Positions 1 to 7,943 of a stretch of DNA of 64,000 nucleotides are shown here, piece after piece. This DNA comes from Palsa-883 sp963847615 (lineage in GTDB: Bacteria; Pseudomonadota; Alphaproteobacteria; Acetobacterales; Acetobacteraceae). The stretch lies in contig CAWKAN010000025.1 of assembly GCA_963847615.1 (NCBI GenBank), positions 1-64,000 of the forward strand. The letters are read 5' to 3'. The position numbers and the translations under genes were made by a program. Under the pieces are notes generated by a model. That model was not told where the DNA came from and searched no databases. It saw only the letters and a program-made list of their open reading frames with translations. Position 1 is the first letter of the stretch. Every line of letters begins with the position of its first letter.

Positions 1-71
1 GCCGGCCGGTCCTGGATGGCGACTTACGACCCGATGGTGTTGCTGAAATACCATCACAGTGTTGCCAGTTC

Positions 72-299
72 CTGTGACCCTGTGCCCATCCTGTGACCAT
101 CCTGTGACCAAGGGATGCAGCGAAATCAACGCTGTAACCCTGTGACCATGTCGCAGGTCTCCCCTTTAGCGTTTTTGCGGCATTAAGGGGCTGAAAAGCT
201 AGTCACAGAGTCACAGGGTCACAGGAATACAGATATAATAGATATATCAATTGGCTAGAGAAAGTTAATGTCGTGACCGTTCCTGTGACCGCTGTGACC
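72..299. repeat. CTGTGACC repeat cluster around an AT-rich core
   Basis: The octamer CTGTGACC or its complement occurs at about 72, 91, 102, 140, 217, 283 and 292, with shorter or degenerate matches at about 132, 202, 210 and 273. The copies at 202-224 are inverted relative to the others. They flank an AT-rich stretch (about 225-270) that is unusual in this GC-rich window. The arrangement resembles iterons at a phage or plasmid replication origin, or repeated operator sites. The decayed phage genes downstream favour a mobile-element origin. The function is inferred. Confidence 0.55.
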
Positions 300-671
300 A
301 TTCCTCCCGCGGATTATGTCGCCGCCCGGCTGGAGCAGGCCGGGTAGCGTCGCAGGCGATGCCGCTCCCCCCTTGGTCGCCGCGGCTGTGGCCGAGCCAC
401 CGCGAGCTCCTCGGCCAAGCGTCAAGCACCTCGGCTGGACGGGGGCCAGGCTCTACGGAAAATCTCGGGATAGCCCGGGTCCTTCCTAGCCCTTCGGCCT
501 ACCGCGGTGTATTCGAACCCCGGTGCGCCGGTCTGTCTTAGTAAATGAAATCAAAGGGTTAAGTTGTTGTTGGAGTAGTCGTTTAGGGGATCGACCGCGA
601 TCTTTTGTTTGACCTGGCATCGACAGATCGAGCACATTGCCCCGCAATTTCTCAGGCTTGGCAGCGGTCAC

Positions 672-1319
672 ATGGTTACTGGCAACAAGACGCAGCTTGC
701 GCATCGCCTTGGTATCTCGAAGTCCACGCTTTCGTCGTGGATCCTGCGGTATGGTGCTGACTTCCCCGTGCAGGAACGCGGCACCAACGGTCGAGATTAT
801 GTGTTCGACTTTGAAGAGGTCTTCGACTTCCTGCGCGCCAAGCGCGAGGAAGAGTCAAAGCGCAAACGCGCGCGGGATGAGCAGCTCGCGCAGCTGCGGT
901 TACCATTCGCAGTGCCCGGCCTGGACGCCCCGCACCGAAAGTGTCACTGAAAGATGAGCTCGAAGCCTGGAAGTGCGGCGTTTCAAGCGTGAGGAAGCCG
1001 AACGCTGTCGCCAATTGGTCCCCGCCGCCGATGTCGCGCGCGTTACCGAGTCCACGTTCTCCAGGTTGGGGGGAGCATGCGCGCGTTTCTTCGGCAGTTG
1101 GGCCGCGAGCTCGGCTGGACGGAGACGTTCATCCGGGCAACGGTCGCTCGCTACGGCGAGGTGCAGTGCGCCGACGTTCGGGAGCTGCAGGCGCTGTATG
1201 GTGGGATCCCCGACCAGGATCCGGGCGCTGCCGGCCAGGGGCCTGATGCTCAGGGAGATGCGGATCCCGGTCGATCCGAGCCCGATCGCGGCATCGTTGA
1301 GCTCAGGAGACACGCATGA
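672..1319 (+). pseudogene. Phage terminase small subunit (Nu1/DUF1441-like), frameshifted
   Basis: The N-terminal part (from the ATG at 672) reads as a winged-helix, Nu1-like DNA-binding domain, with TQLAHRLGISKSTLSSWI followed by a YVFDFEEVFDFL segment and a basic helix. The homologous reading continues in a second frame (LKDELEAW, about 945-985), a third (RFKREEAERC, about 975-1075) and then back to the first (FLRQLGRELGWTETFIRATVARYGEV, about 1077-1319). At least three indels therefore separate the pieces. In phages this protein binds the packaging site and recruits the large terminase subunit. No large subunit is visible, so this is a remnant. Its 3' end overlaps the next gene by ATGA. 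Confidence 0.6.
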
Positions 1320-1776
1320 TCGAGCACTCGGACGCCGGCACCGACGAAGAAATGACGCCGGCGGAGTATGTGGTGGAGCGATTGGAAAAAGCCGGAACGG
1401 CTCTGCTTTCCCTGCCCCTCGCCGGGTACTCCACCCGCTTAGCCGCGAGTCGGCATGAGATCGTCCGTGACGCGATCGAGGCTTATGGCTACACCGAGGC
1501 CAGGGTGCGTCCCCCGCGGCCGACGGCGGACCAGATCACCCGCATGGATGAAGCGCTGGCCTGGATACCGTCATCCCGGTCGAGCGCTACGTATTACGCC
1601 GGATCGTCGGCGTGCGGTGTTTGATCAATCCGTTGACCCAAAAGCATCTTTTCCCATGGCGCCGCGCCGCGCGCGCAATTGGTTGCGATCATCGTGCGGT
1701 GCAGCGCTGGCACCGGGACGGCATCGGCTTGATCGTCGCGGCGCTGTCGGCGAAAGGCTTCAGTTTCCCGATCTGA
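1316..1776 (+). pseudogene. DUF6362 family protein, single frameshift
   Basis: The first half (EEMTPAEYVVERLEKAG, then RPPRPTADQITRMDEALAW) is followed by a frame change at about 1567. The family-like C-terminal half then continues in another frame (VIPVERYVLRRIVG, then HLFPWRRAARAIGCDHRAVQRWH) to a TGA at 1774. The last segment resembles a helix-turn-helix. I recall DUF6362 as a small family found beside terminase small subunits in alphaproteobacterial prophages, with no known function. The ATGA overlap with the preceding gene shows that the pair was once translationally coupled. Confidence 0.55.
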
Positions 1777-1916
1777 CGTGGATCATTGCGGCGGCTTGCC
1801 CTGAGGCCGCGGCGCGCACCAGGTCGACCACAGCGCGGCGATCGAGGGCAACTCGCGCCGAACCGAGCTCGGCATAGGTTCACCGCCGCGGCGCCCGCCA
1901 GCGCGGCCTGGCGGCG

Positions 1917-3088
1917 CGCGGTGGGTCGCCCGCGAGGCCTCCGGCGCCGCCCGTCGCCGCGGTGGCCGGGATCGAGGCCGCCGCGCACCAGGTTGACCAC
2001 GCTGCGGCGATCGCCGAAGGTGCTGTAGTGCTGCTGGTGGCCGACTTCGCCGGCAGCGGCCGGTAGCATGGCATGACGGTGTGCAGTGGGTCGCCGGCGA
2101 GGCCTCCGGCGCCGCCCATCGCCGCGGTGGCCGGGATCGAGACCGTGGCGCGCGCCACGCCAGCCGCGCCGTGGCGCCCGTCGCCGCGGTGGTAGGGATC
2201 GAGGCCGCCGCGCACCAGGTCGGCCGCGCCGTGGCGCTCGGCGGCGGCCGGCGGCACGGCATGATGGTGCGCGGTGGGTCGCCGGCGAGGCCTCCGGCGC
2301 CGCCCATCGCCGCGGTGGCCGGGATCGAGGCCGTGGCGCGCGCCACGCCGGCCGCGCTGTGGCGCTCGCCGGCGCGGTGGCAGGGATCGAGGCCGCCGCG
2401 CACCAGGTTGACCACGCTGCGGCGATCGCCGAAGGTGCTGTAGTGCTGCTGGTGGCCGACTTCGCCGGCGGCGCCCGGTGGCGCGGCCTGGCGGCGCGCT
2501 GTGGGTCGCCGGCGAGGCCTCCGGCGCCGCCCATCGCCGCGGTGGCCGGGATCGAGACCGTGGCGCGCGCCACGCCAGCCGCGCCGTGGCGCTCGGCGGC
2601 GGCCGGCGGCACGGCATGACGGTGCGCGGTGGGTCGCCGGCGAGGCCTCCGGCGCCGCCCATCGCCGCGGTGGCCGGGATCGAGGCCGTGGCGCGCGCCA
2701 CGCCGGCCGCGCTGTGGCGCTCGCCGGCGCGGTGGCAGGGATCGAGGCCGCCGCGCACCAGGTCGACCACGCTGCGGCGATCGCCGAAGGTGCTGTAGTG
2801 CTGCTGGTGGCCGACTTCGCCGGCGGCGCCCGGTGGCGCGGCCTGGCGGCGCGCTGTGGGTCGCCGGCGAGGCCTCCGGCGCCGCCCATCGCCGCGGTGG
2901 CCGGGATCGAGACCGTGGCGCGCGCCACGCCAGCCGCGCCGTGGCGCTCGGCGGCGGCCGGCGGCACGGCATGACGGTGCGCGGTGGGTCGCCGGCGAGG
3001 CCTCCGGCGCCGCCCATCGCCGCGGTGGCCGGGATCGAGGCCGTGGCGCGCGCCACGCCGGCCGCGCTGTGGCGCTCGCCGGCGGCGT
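1917..3088. repeat. Tandem repeat tract, period about 355 bp
   Basis: A block starting GTGGGTCGCCGGCGAGGCCT recurs at about 1921 (one mismatch), 2276, 2631 and 2986, each 355 bp apart. A second sub-block recurs at 2086, 2501 and 2856 (415 bp, then 355 bp). The extra 60 bp in the first interval duplicates an internal piece. Each unit contains two related sub-repeats of about 130 and 225 bp. Long frames are open on both strands, but their translations are low-complexity and arginine- or alanine-rich, so I read the tract as non-coding. It lies between the phage scar and a tRNA gene. Confidence 0.75.
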
Positions 3089-3138
3089 TGCTGCGCAATA
3101 TCGATTGGACCCCCGGTGGACCCCCGCACCTTGGTAAG

Positions 3139-3215
3139 TGGCGCGCCCTGGCGGATTCGAACCGCCGACCCACAGCTTAGAAGGCTGTTGCTCTATCCAA
3201 CTGAGCTAAGGGCGC
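3139..3215 (-). tRNA. tRNA-Arg(UCU)
   Basis: The minus strand folds into a full cloverleaf. The acceptor is GCGCCCT/AGGGCGC with discriminator G and an encoded CCA. The D arm contains TTAGCTCAGTTGGATAGAGC, the anticodon stem ACAGC/GCTGT holds loop CTTCTAA (anticodon TCT), and the T arm contains GGCGGTTCGAATCCGCC. It reads AGA codons. It directly borders the tandem-repeat tract and phage scar, and tRNA genes are common phage integration sites. Confidence 0.95.
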
Positions 3216-3404
3216 CGCAGCTCCAATGGCCCGCCGTCGGGCGCGCCGGAGACCGAGCTACCCACTGATGCGCATGCGGGTCAAGCACGCCGCGGACCCT
3301 GCGCCGGTCAACCGCAGTTGCCGACGTCAGCGCAGACGCCGCCACCGACTTGCCGCCCGCGCCGGCGAGCGCACCGGCGTCGGCGGCCGGCCGGGCACGG
3401 CCGG

Positions 3405-3710
3405 TCAGTGCGTCCAGTTCTCCATCCGCCCATAGCGAAAATTGTCGGCGTAGGCCTTCGGCTTGATGTGCCGGCTGTGCGGCAGCTCCAGCTCGTAGGC
3501 CACCCCGTGTTTCTCCGCATAGGCCACCGCTTCCTGCTGGGTCGGGAAGGACAGCCGGACCTGCGACTGGGTATCCGCGCCGCCGATCCAGCCCATCAGC
3601 GGATCGGCCACACGCGGCCGCGTCGGTTCGAACTCCAGCACCCAATGCGCAGTCCCGGCACGCCCGGATTGCATGGCGTTCTTCGGCGGCTGATAGATCC
3701 GCGCCCGCAT
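3405..3710 (-). CDS. NADH dehydrogenase accessory subunit (NDUFS4/ETC complex I family)
   Basis: The 101-residue protein begins MRARIYQPPKNAMQSG and has the family core WVLEFEP, then DPLMGWIGGADTQSQVRL and AVAYAEKHGVAYEL, ending in a conserved YADNFRYGRMENWTH tail. This matches the small supernumerary complex I subunit (NDUFS4, 18 kDa) that alphaproteobacteria share with mitochondria. It stabilises the NADH-oxidising module at the membrane. The start at 3710 follows AAGAGG eight bases upstream; a longer frame to 3824 would run into the tRNA-Pro gene. It lies alone between two tRNA genes. Confidence 0.9.
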   Translation of the reverse strand: MRARIYQPPKNAMQSGRAGTAHWVLEFEPTRPRVADPLMGWIGGADTQSQVRLSFPTQQEAVAYAEKHGVAYELELPHSRHIKPKAYADNFRYGRMENWTH

Positions 3711-3780
3711 CGGCAACCTCTTTTCCCTTCGAGTGGTCGTCGCTTCACGCGACCGGCCTTGTCCCGGCCGGCCCTTGCCA

Positions 3781-3858
3781 TGGTCGGGGCGGCCGGATTC
3801 GAACCGGCGGCCTCGTGTACCCAAAACACGCGCGCTAACCAGGCTGCGCCACGCCCCG
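3781..3858 (-). tRNA. tRNA-Pro(UGG)
   Basis: The minus strand gives acceptor CGGGGCG/CGCCCCG with discriminator A and an encoded CCA. The D arm is TGGCGCAGCCTGGTTAGCGC, the anticodon stem CGTGT/ACACG encloses TTTGGGT (anticodon TGG), and the T arm is GCCGGTTCGAATCCGGC. Confidence 0.95.
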
Positions 3859-4209
3859 CCATAGCGCGCCGGACCCTATGGGGGCGGCGGCCGGTGTGCA
3901 AGGCTTGCCCGCGCGCCGATCCGGGAAACCGCGTGGCGAACGTCGCCGCCAGCCCCGCGGAGACCCGCCGACGGGCCTTGGCCCCCTGCCCGGCGCGCGG
4001 CCCAGGCGCCGAGCCGCGGCGGCGCCGCCGCCCCTGGCGTTGCAGTCGGTCGCCGCCACGGCCGCCGCAGTGCCGCCGGCGCCACCCGCCAGCCCGGCAG
4101 TGCCACGCGCCCGAACCGCCCCGGCACGCCCGGGGGCATGGCGCCGCTCACCGGCGCCGCCCCCGCGCGGCGCGGTCGTTGCGCGATGGCACAGGCACCG
4201 TCGCCGGTC
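3859..4209. other. GC-rich intergenic region without a recognised gene
   Basis: About 350 bp between tRNA-Pro and the carboxymuconolactone decarboxylase-like gene. Open frames exist on both strands, but their translations are Ala/Arg/Pro-rich and resemble no family I know. I see no hairpin or repeat of note. Confidence 0.4.
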
Positions 4210-4755
4210 TTACACCGCCAGCACCTCGCCGCCCGGTGGGGCTTCCAGCTCGCAGGCGTTCACCGTCATCGCCAGCATGCTGTAGTAGCCGATCGCGCCG
4301 GTCAGTTGGATGAACGCGTCATCGCCGAACCGCGCCCGCAGCGCCGCAGCGGTCGCGTCATCGACGCGGTGCCGGCGCAACAGTTCGCGCGTGAAGTCAA
4401 CGATCTGCGCGTCCTCCGACGGGATGCCGCGGGAATGCTGGTCGCGGATCGCCGCGATGGTGCTTTCCGGGACGTTGCGCTGCCGGGCCACGCCGGTCTG
4501 CGCGCCCCAGATGTAGAACGCGTCGAATTCGCGCGCGACGACCATCGCCGCGAGCACCCGCACCCGCATGTCCAGCGAGCCCTCGAAGCGCACATAGGCG
4601 CCCAGATGCGCCAGCCGCCCGGCCAGCTCCGGGCTGTGCAGGAACATGACGAAGGGGCCGTGGATGGACCCGCGGCTGGCCACGATCTGATCGAAGATCG
4701 CCTGGTCCTTGGCTTGCATCTGGGCCCTGTCGGTGATCGGTGTCAGCCTTGCCAT
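4210..4755 (-). CDS. Carboxymuconolactone decarboxylase family protein
   Basis: The 181-residue all-helical protein is typical of the AhpD/CMD superfamily. It has the helical hairpin segment RVLAAMVVAREFDAFYIWGAQTGVA and a C-terminal segment GDDAFIQLTGAIGYYSMLAMTVNA. The CxxC pair of AhpD peroxidases is absent, so a peroxidase role is unlikely and the catalytic activity is unknown. A strong GGAGGAAC ribosome-binding site precedes the ATG at 4755. It is the last gene of a minus-strand operon with an aldolase, a binding protein and an amidohydrolase, a combination suggesting breakdown of an aromatic or cyclic acid. Confidence 0.8.
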   Translation of the reverse strand: MARLTPITDRAQMQAKDQAIFDQIVASRGSIHGPFVMFLHSPELAGRLAHLGAYVRFEGSLDMRVRVLAAMVVAREFDAFYIWGAQTGVARQRNVPESTIAAIRDQHSRGIPSEDAQIVDFTRELLRRHRVDDATAAALRARFGDDAFIQLTGAIGYYSMLAMTVNACELEAPPGGEVLAV

Positions 4756-4795
4756 GCTTGTTCCTCCATTAAAACGTAACTCCGCCGGGACGCCG

Positions 4796-5657
4796 CTACC
4801 GGCCGGTTTTCTTCCGCCCCATCTCCAACGCCGCGAACGAGGTCACCGGCGCCGGCATCAGCCAGCGGAAGCCGCGCTCGATCAGCTCGTCGACGTTTTT
4901 CGTATCGACATGCGGATGACCGCAGGGCACGTTGTACTGCTTGCAGATCGCCAGGATGTCGTTGATCGCGCTGGCGACCGTCGGGTGCTCGGTACTGGCG
5001 CGGGTGGCCGAGGTCCTGCGACAGGTCGCCCTCGCCGATCAGCACCACGCCGATGCCCGGCACCTGCTCCAGCATCTTCGGCAGGTTGGCGATGGCGCGC
5101 TTCTCCTCGCACATCAGCACCACCAGCACCTCGCCCTCGGGGTTCAGCGGCCAGACATCGGCGCGCTTGTAGTAGTCCTGCGCGCTCAGCCCCCAGTAGC
5201 GCGCCGCCGCGGTCGGCGCGTCGCCGCGCTGGCCGGGCGGATCGTAGTGCGCTGCCTCGGGCGGGCGCGGATAGCGGCAGGCGACGACGGCGTTGCGCGC
5301 ATCCTCCACCGTGGAGACGTGCGGCCACACGATCCCGTAGACGCCGATGTCCAGCACCTGCTTGGCGATCCACTGGCTGTACTCGCCGCCGTTCGGCGGG
5401 ATACGCACCATCGGCGTGACCGCCGGGGCGAGCGAGCCGGCGGTGGCGATCTGCTTGCGGTTCAGCATGTACTGCATGCAGTCGCGCAGGGCTTTGATGT
5501 CGTACGGGTTGTGTTCCATCTCGAACACCACGCCGTCATACGGCGCGGTGCTCATGGTGAGCGCGCTGCCGATCTCGCCGGGGGAGAAGGTGACGAAGGC
5601 GGGCTTGCCGGACTCAAGGGCGCGGATGGCACCGTTCAGGCGGGGGATTTCGGGCAT
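4796..5657 (-). pseudogene. HpcH/HpaI aldolase/citrate lyase family protein, one frameshift
   Basis: From the ATG at 5657 (GGACCTCC upstream) the protein shows the HpcH/HpaI TIM-barrel pattern: FEMEHNPYDIKALRDCM near residue 45, GVYGIVWPHVSTVEDARNAV near 110 and GIGVVLIGEGDLSQDLGHPRQY near 205. One extra base near 4991 then breaks the frame. The other frame continues EHPTVASAINDILAICKQYN and ELIERGFRWLMPAPV to a TAG at 4796. The family cleaves or forms 2-oxo-acid C-C bonds with a divalent metal. The reading resumes cleanly after one base, so this may be a sequencing indel rather than a dead gene. Confidence 0.75.
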
Positions 5658-5691
5658 GTCGGAGGTCCTTTCAGGGAAACCGGCCGGGGGA

Positions 5692-6546
5692 TCAGCTGGC
5701 CATCAGATCGGCGGCGAAAACATCCTCGGGGCGCAGGTGGGTCGGGGTCAGGCCCTGCTCGGCGGTGAAGCGCAGCAGCATCTCGATCGCGGCACGATTG
5801 GCCGCCATGCCGTAGGCCGGCGCGGCGCCGGTGCGGGCGGCGACGAACAGCGCGTAGAGTTCGCGCGCCAGCCAGGGATGCGCGTCGAGCAACGCCGTCT
5901 TGATCGCGACCAGGTGGTTGATCGGGCGGACGCCGGTGCGACGGCTCCAGTCCGCCGCGGCCGCGCCGGCATCCGGAATGACCGTGCGGACCTCCGGCGC
6001 GTCGAGCCTCGCCAGGCCGATCTCCGCGTCGATCTCGCCGGCCAGCAGCATCGCGCGCAGGTCCTTGCCTTCGGCCTCGCGCAGCACGAAGGGCGGGTCG
6101 GGGTATTCGGCGACATGGGCGTCTTCCTGGGTGACCCAGGTCATCGTCTCCGGGGCGATGGCGTAGTCGCTCTGCAGGATGCCGCGCACCCAGACGCCGG
6201 TGGTCTGCGAATAGGCGCGCACGCCGATCCGCTTGCCCTTCAGGTCGAGCGGGCCGCGCAACGGCGAATCGCGCCGGCACACCAGCGAGAGGTGATGGAA
6301 GCCGCCGGTCATCACCAGCGGCAGCGCAGTGAGCCGCTTGCCGTAGGCGACCGCCTGGGCGTGCGTGCTCAGCGCGATCTCGCACAGGTCGAAATCGCCG
6401 GTGCGCACCATGCGGCGGAAGGCGCGGGTGATCGGCTGCACGGCTTCGAAGCCGAACCCGACGCGGTCCGAACGGATGGTGCCGTCGCGCAGCCCGGCGA
6501 CGTAGGGATACGGTCCCAGCGCGGTGCGCAGTGTCAGTTCAGGCAT
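5692..6546 (-). CDS. 4,5-dihydroxyphthalate decarboxylase-like / periplasmic-binding-fold protein
   Basis: The protein begins MPELTLRTALGPYPYVAGLRDG and has the NMT1/THI5-like binding fold: FDLCEIALSTHAQAVAYGK near residue 60, DLKGKRIGVRAYSQTTGVWVRGIL near 110 and PEVRTVIPDAG near 175. Databases often name such proteins 4,5-dihydroxyphthalate decarboxylase. The real role of most members is uncertain, since the fold is that of a solute-binding protein. There is no signal peptide, which argues for a cytoplasmic enzyme or sensor. I chose the ATG at 6546, preceded by GGAG, over an upstream TTG at 6564. It lies between the aldolase and amidohydrolase genes of the same operon. Confidence 0.65.
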   Translation of the reverse strand: MPELTLRTALGPYPYVAGLRDGTIRSDRVGFGFEAVQPITRAFRRMVRTGDFDLCEIALSTHAQAVAYGKRLTALPLVMTGGFHHLSLVCRRDSPLRGPLDLKGKRIGVRAYSQTTGVWVRGILQSDYAIAPETMTWVTQEDAHVAEYPDPPFVLREAEGKDLRAMLLAGEIDAEIGLARLDAPEVRTVIPDAGAAAADWSRRTGVRPINHLVAIKTALLDAHPWLARELYALFVAARTGAAPAYGMAANRAAIEMLLRFTAEQGLTPTHLRPEDVFAADLMAS

Positions 6547-6600
6547 CGGCTCCGTCCCACACAAACCACAATGTCGTCGTCCTCCGCCAAGCCGCGGTGC

Positions 6601-7654
6601 TCATACATCCAGCCGGTAAACCCGCGCCGCGGTGTCGTGGTACAGCGCGGCCTTCTCGGCGGCGGAACATCCCTGGGTGATCCGCTTCAGCGCATTCCAC
6701 AGCACCGCATAGCCGCACGACTGCTTGTCAACCGGGAAGTTGCTTTCCATCATGCAACGGGTCGGACCGAACGCCTCGATGCAGGCCTCGATATAGGGGC
6801 GCCAGGCGGTCGCCAGCTCCGCCGATCCCGGCGCGACGTCGCGCAGATGGAAGTCCCAGCCGCAATACAGCATCCCCAGGCCGCCGAGCTTCACGCTGAC
6901 GTTGGGGAACCGCGCCACTTCGCGGATATGCGCGCGCCAGATGGCGAACACCTCCTGGCGGTCATGGTCGTGCGGCGGAATGCCCAGCAGCCCGCCGACA
7001 TGATTGAGGATCACGCTGGTTTGCGGGAACACCTTCAGCAGGTCCACCAGATCCGGCAGTTGCGGATGAAACTGCCAGGAACTCGAAGGACAGGCCCAAG
7101 GGTTCCAGATGCGCGAAGCCCTGGCGGAACACCGGATCGCGCACCTGGTGCGGCGGCACCTGGCGGCGGCCGAACCGCGCGGCGTTGCCGGTGTCCCAGG
7201 TCACGCCGTGGCGGATGCCGCGGCAGCGGCCGTTGCCGGCGGCAACCAGCGCCTCCAGCACCGGGCGCGCGCCATCGCCCAGCATCATGTCGGCATGGCC
7301 GACGATGCCGGCACAGAGCTGCGACGGCCCGTAGTGCCCACTGGCGCTCATCGCGGCGATGCCGTTGACGAACTCGACCTCGCCGACGGGCCGCATCGCC
7401 GCGTGGCCCTTGGCGCGGTACATCGAGCCGGCCTCGACGAACACGGTGGCAACGATGTTGTGGCCGGTGTTCACGTCGGCCGCCAGCTCGTGCACCAGGT
7501 AGCGGCCGCGCTCGTCGTCCCACACATGGTGGTGTGGGTCGATGATCGGCAGTGCGGGCTCCAGGATCGGCTCCTGGCGCGCCGCGGTCCAAGGTTCGAG
7601 GTCCGCCAGCGAGCGATAGGCGTTGCCGCGGAATTCATCGGGTCGCTGGGCCAT
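6601..7654 (-). pseudogene. Amidohydrolase family (PF04909) metal-dependent hydrolase, one frameshift
   Basis: From the ATG at 7654 the N-terminal half has the metal-binding signature IIDPHHHVWDDERGRYL, then FVEAGSMYRAKG and GIVGHADMML. It reads to LGLSFEF at about 7080, where one extra base shifts the frame. The other frame continues WQFHPQLPDLVDLLKVFPQTSVILNHVGG, then a WRAHIREVARFPNVSVKLGGLGM region, a FGPTRCMMESNFPVDK metal-site segment and a stop at 6601. It resembles 2-pyrone-4,6-dicarboxylate lactonase and related TIM-barrel hydrolases. It is the first gene of the catabolic operon. A sequencing indel is as likely as true loss. Confidence 0.75.
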
Positions 7655-7943
7655 GGTTCCCCCGGTCGTTCGTGGTGGCGCGCGGGGCAGGATAGAGATC
7701 GGGCGTGGTTCGTCTACAGCACCGCGCGCGGCACGGCCGGGGCCACCGGCGACGTGCGGCAGACCGGTCCGGGTCCGCATCGTCCTGGCCGGCGCGGTCT
7801 GCGCCCCCGAAGTCTGGGTAACCGAGTCTGGGTAACCGAGTCTCGGGTACCAAATCTAGGCACCGCGATCCTGGACGGTACGGTCGCGGGCGGCGCGCCC
7901 CGGCGCATCGCGAAGACCGCCGCGGCGCGGCGGCGTGCCGGCG

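Noticed and set aside
1..96. Open frame from the window edge to a TGA at 94
   Set aside because: It could be the tail of an upstream phage gene, but 31 codons without a motif and overlap with the CTGTGACC repeats give no support.
486..704. tRNA-like GTATTCGAACCCC and a minus-strand frame over it
   Set aside because: No acceptor, anticodon or T stem can be formed around it, and the frame has no family features.
1689..3180. Very long open frames on both strands in the tandem-repeat tract
   Set aside because: The frames conflict, have no family motifs, and consist of repeat-derived Arg/Ala/Gly/Pro runs. High GC and repetition explain the openness.
5347..7368. 673-codon plus-strand frame opposite the catabolic operon
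   Set aside because: It is antisense to the binding-protein and amidohydrolase genes, which have clear motifs and ribosome-binding sites.
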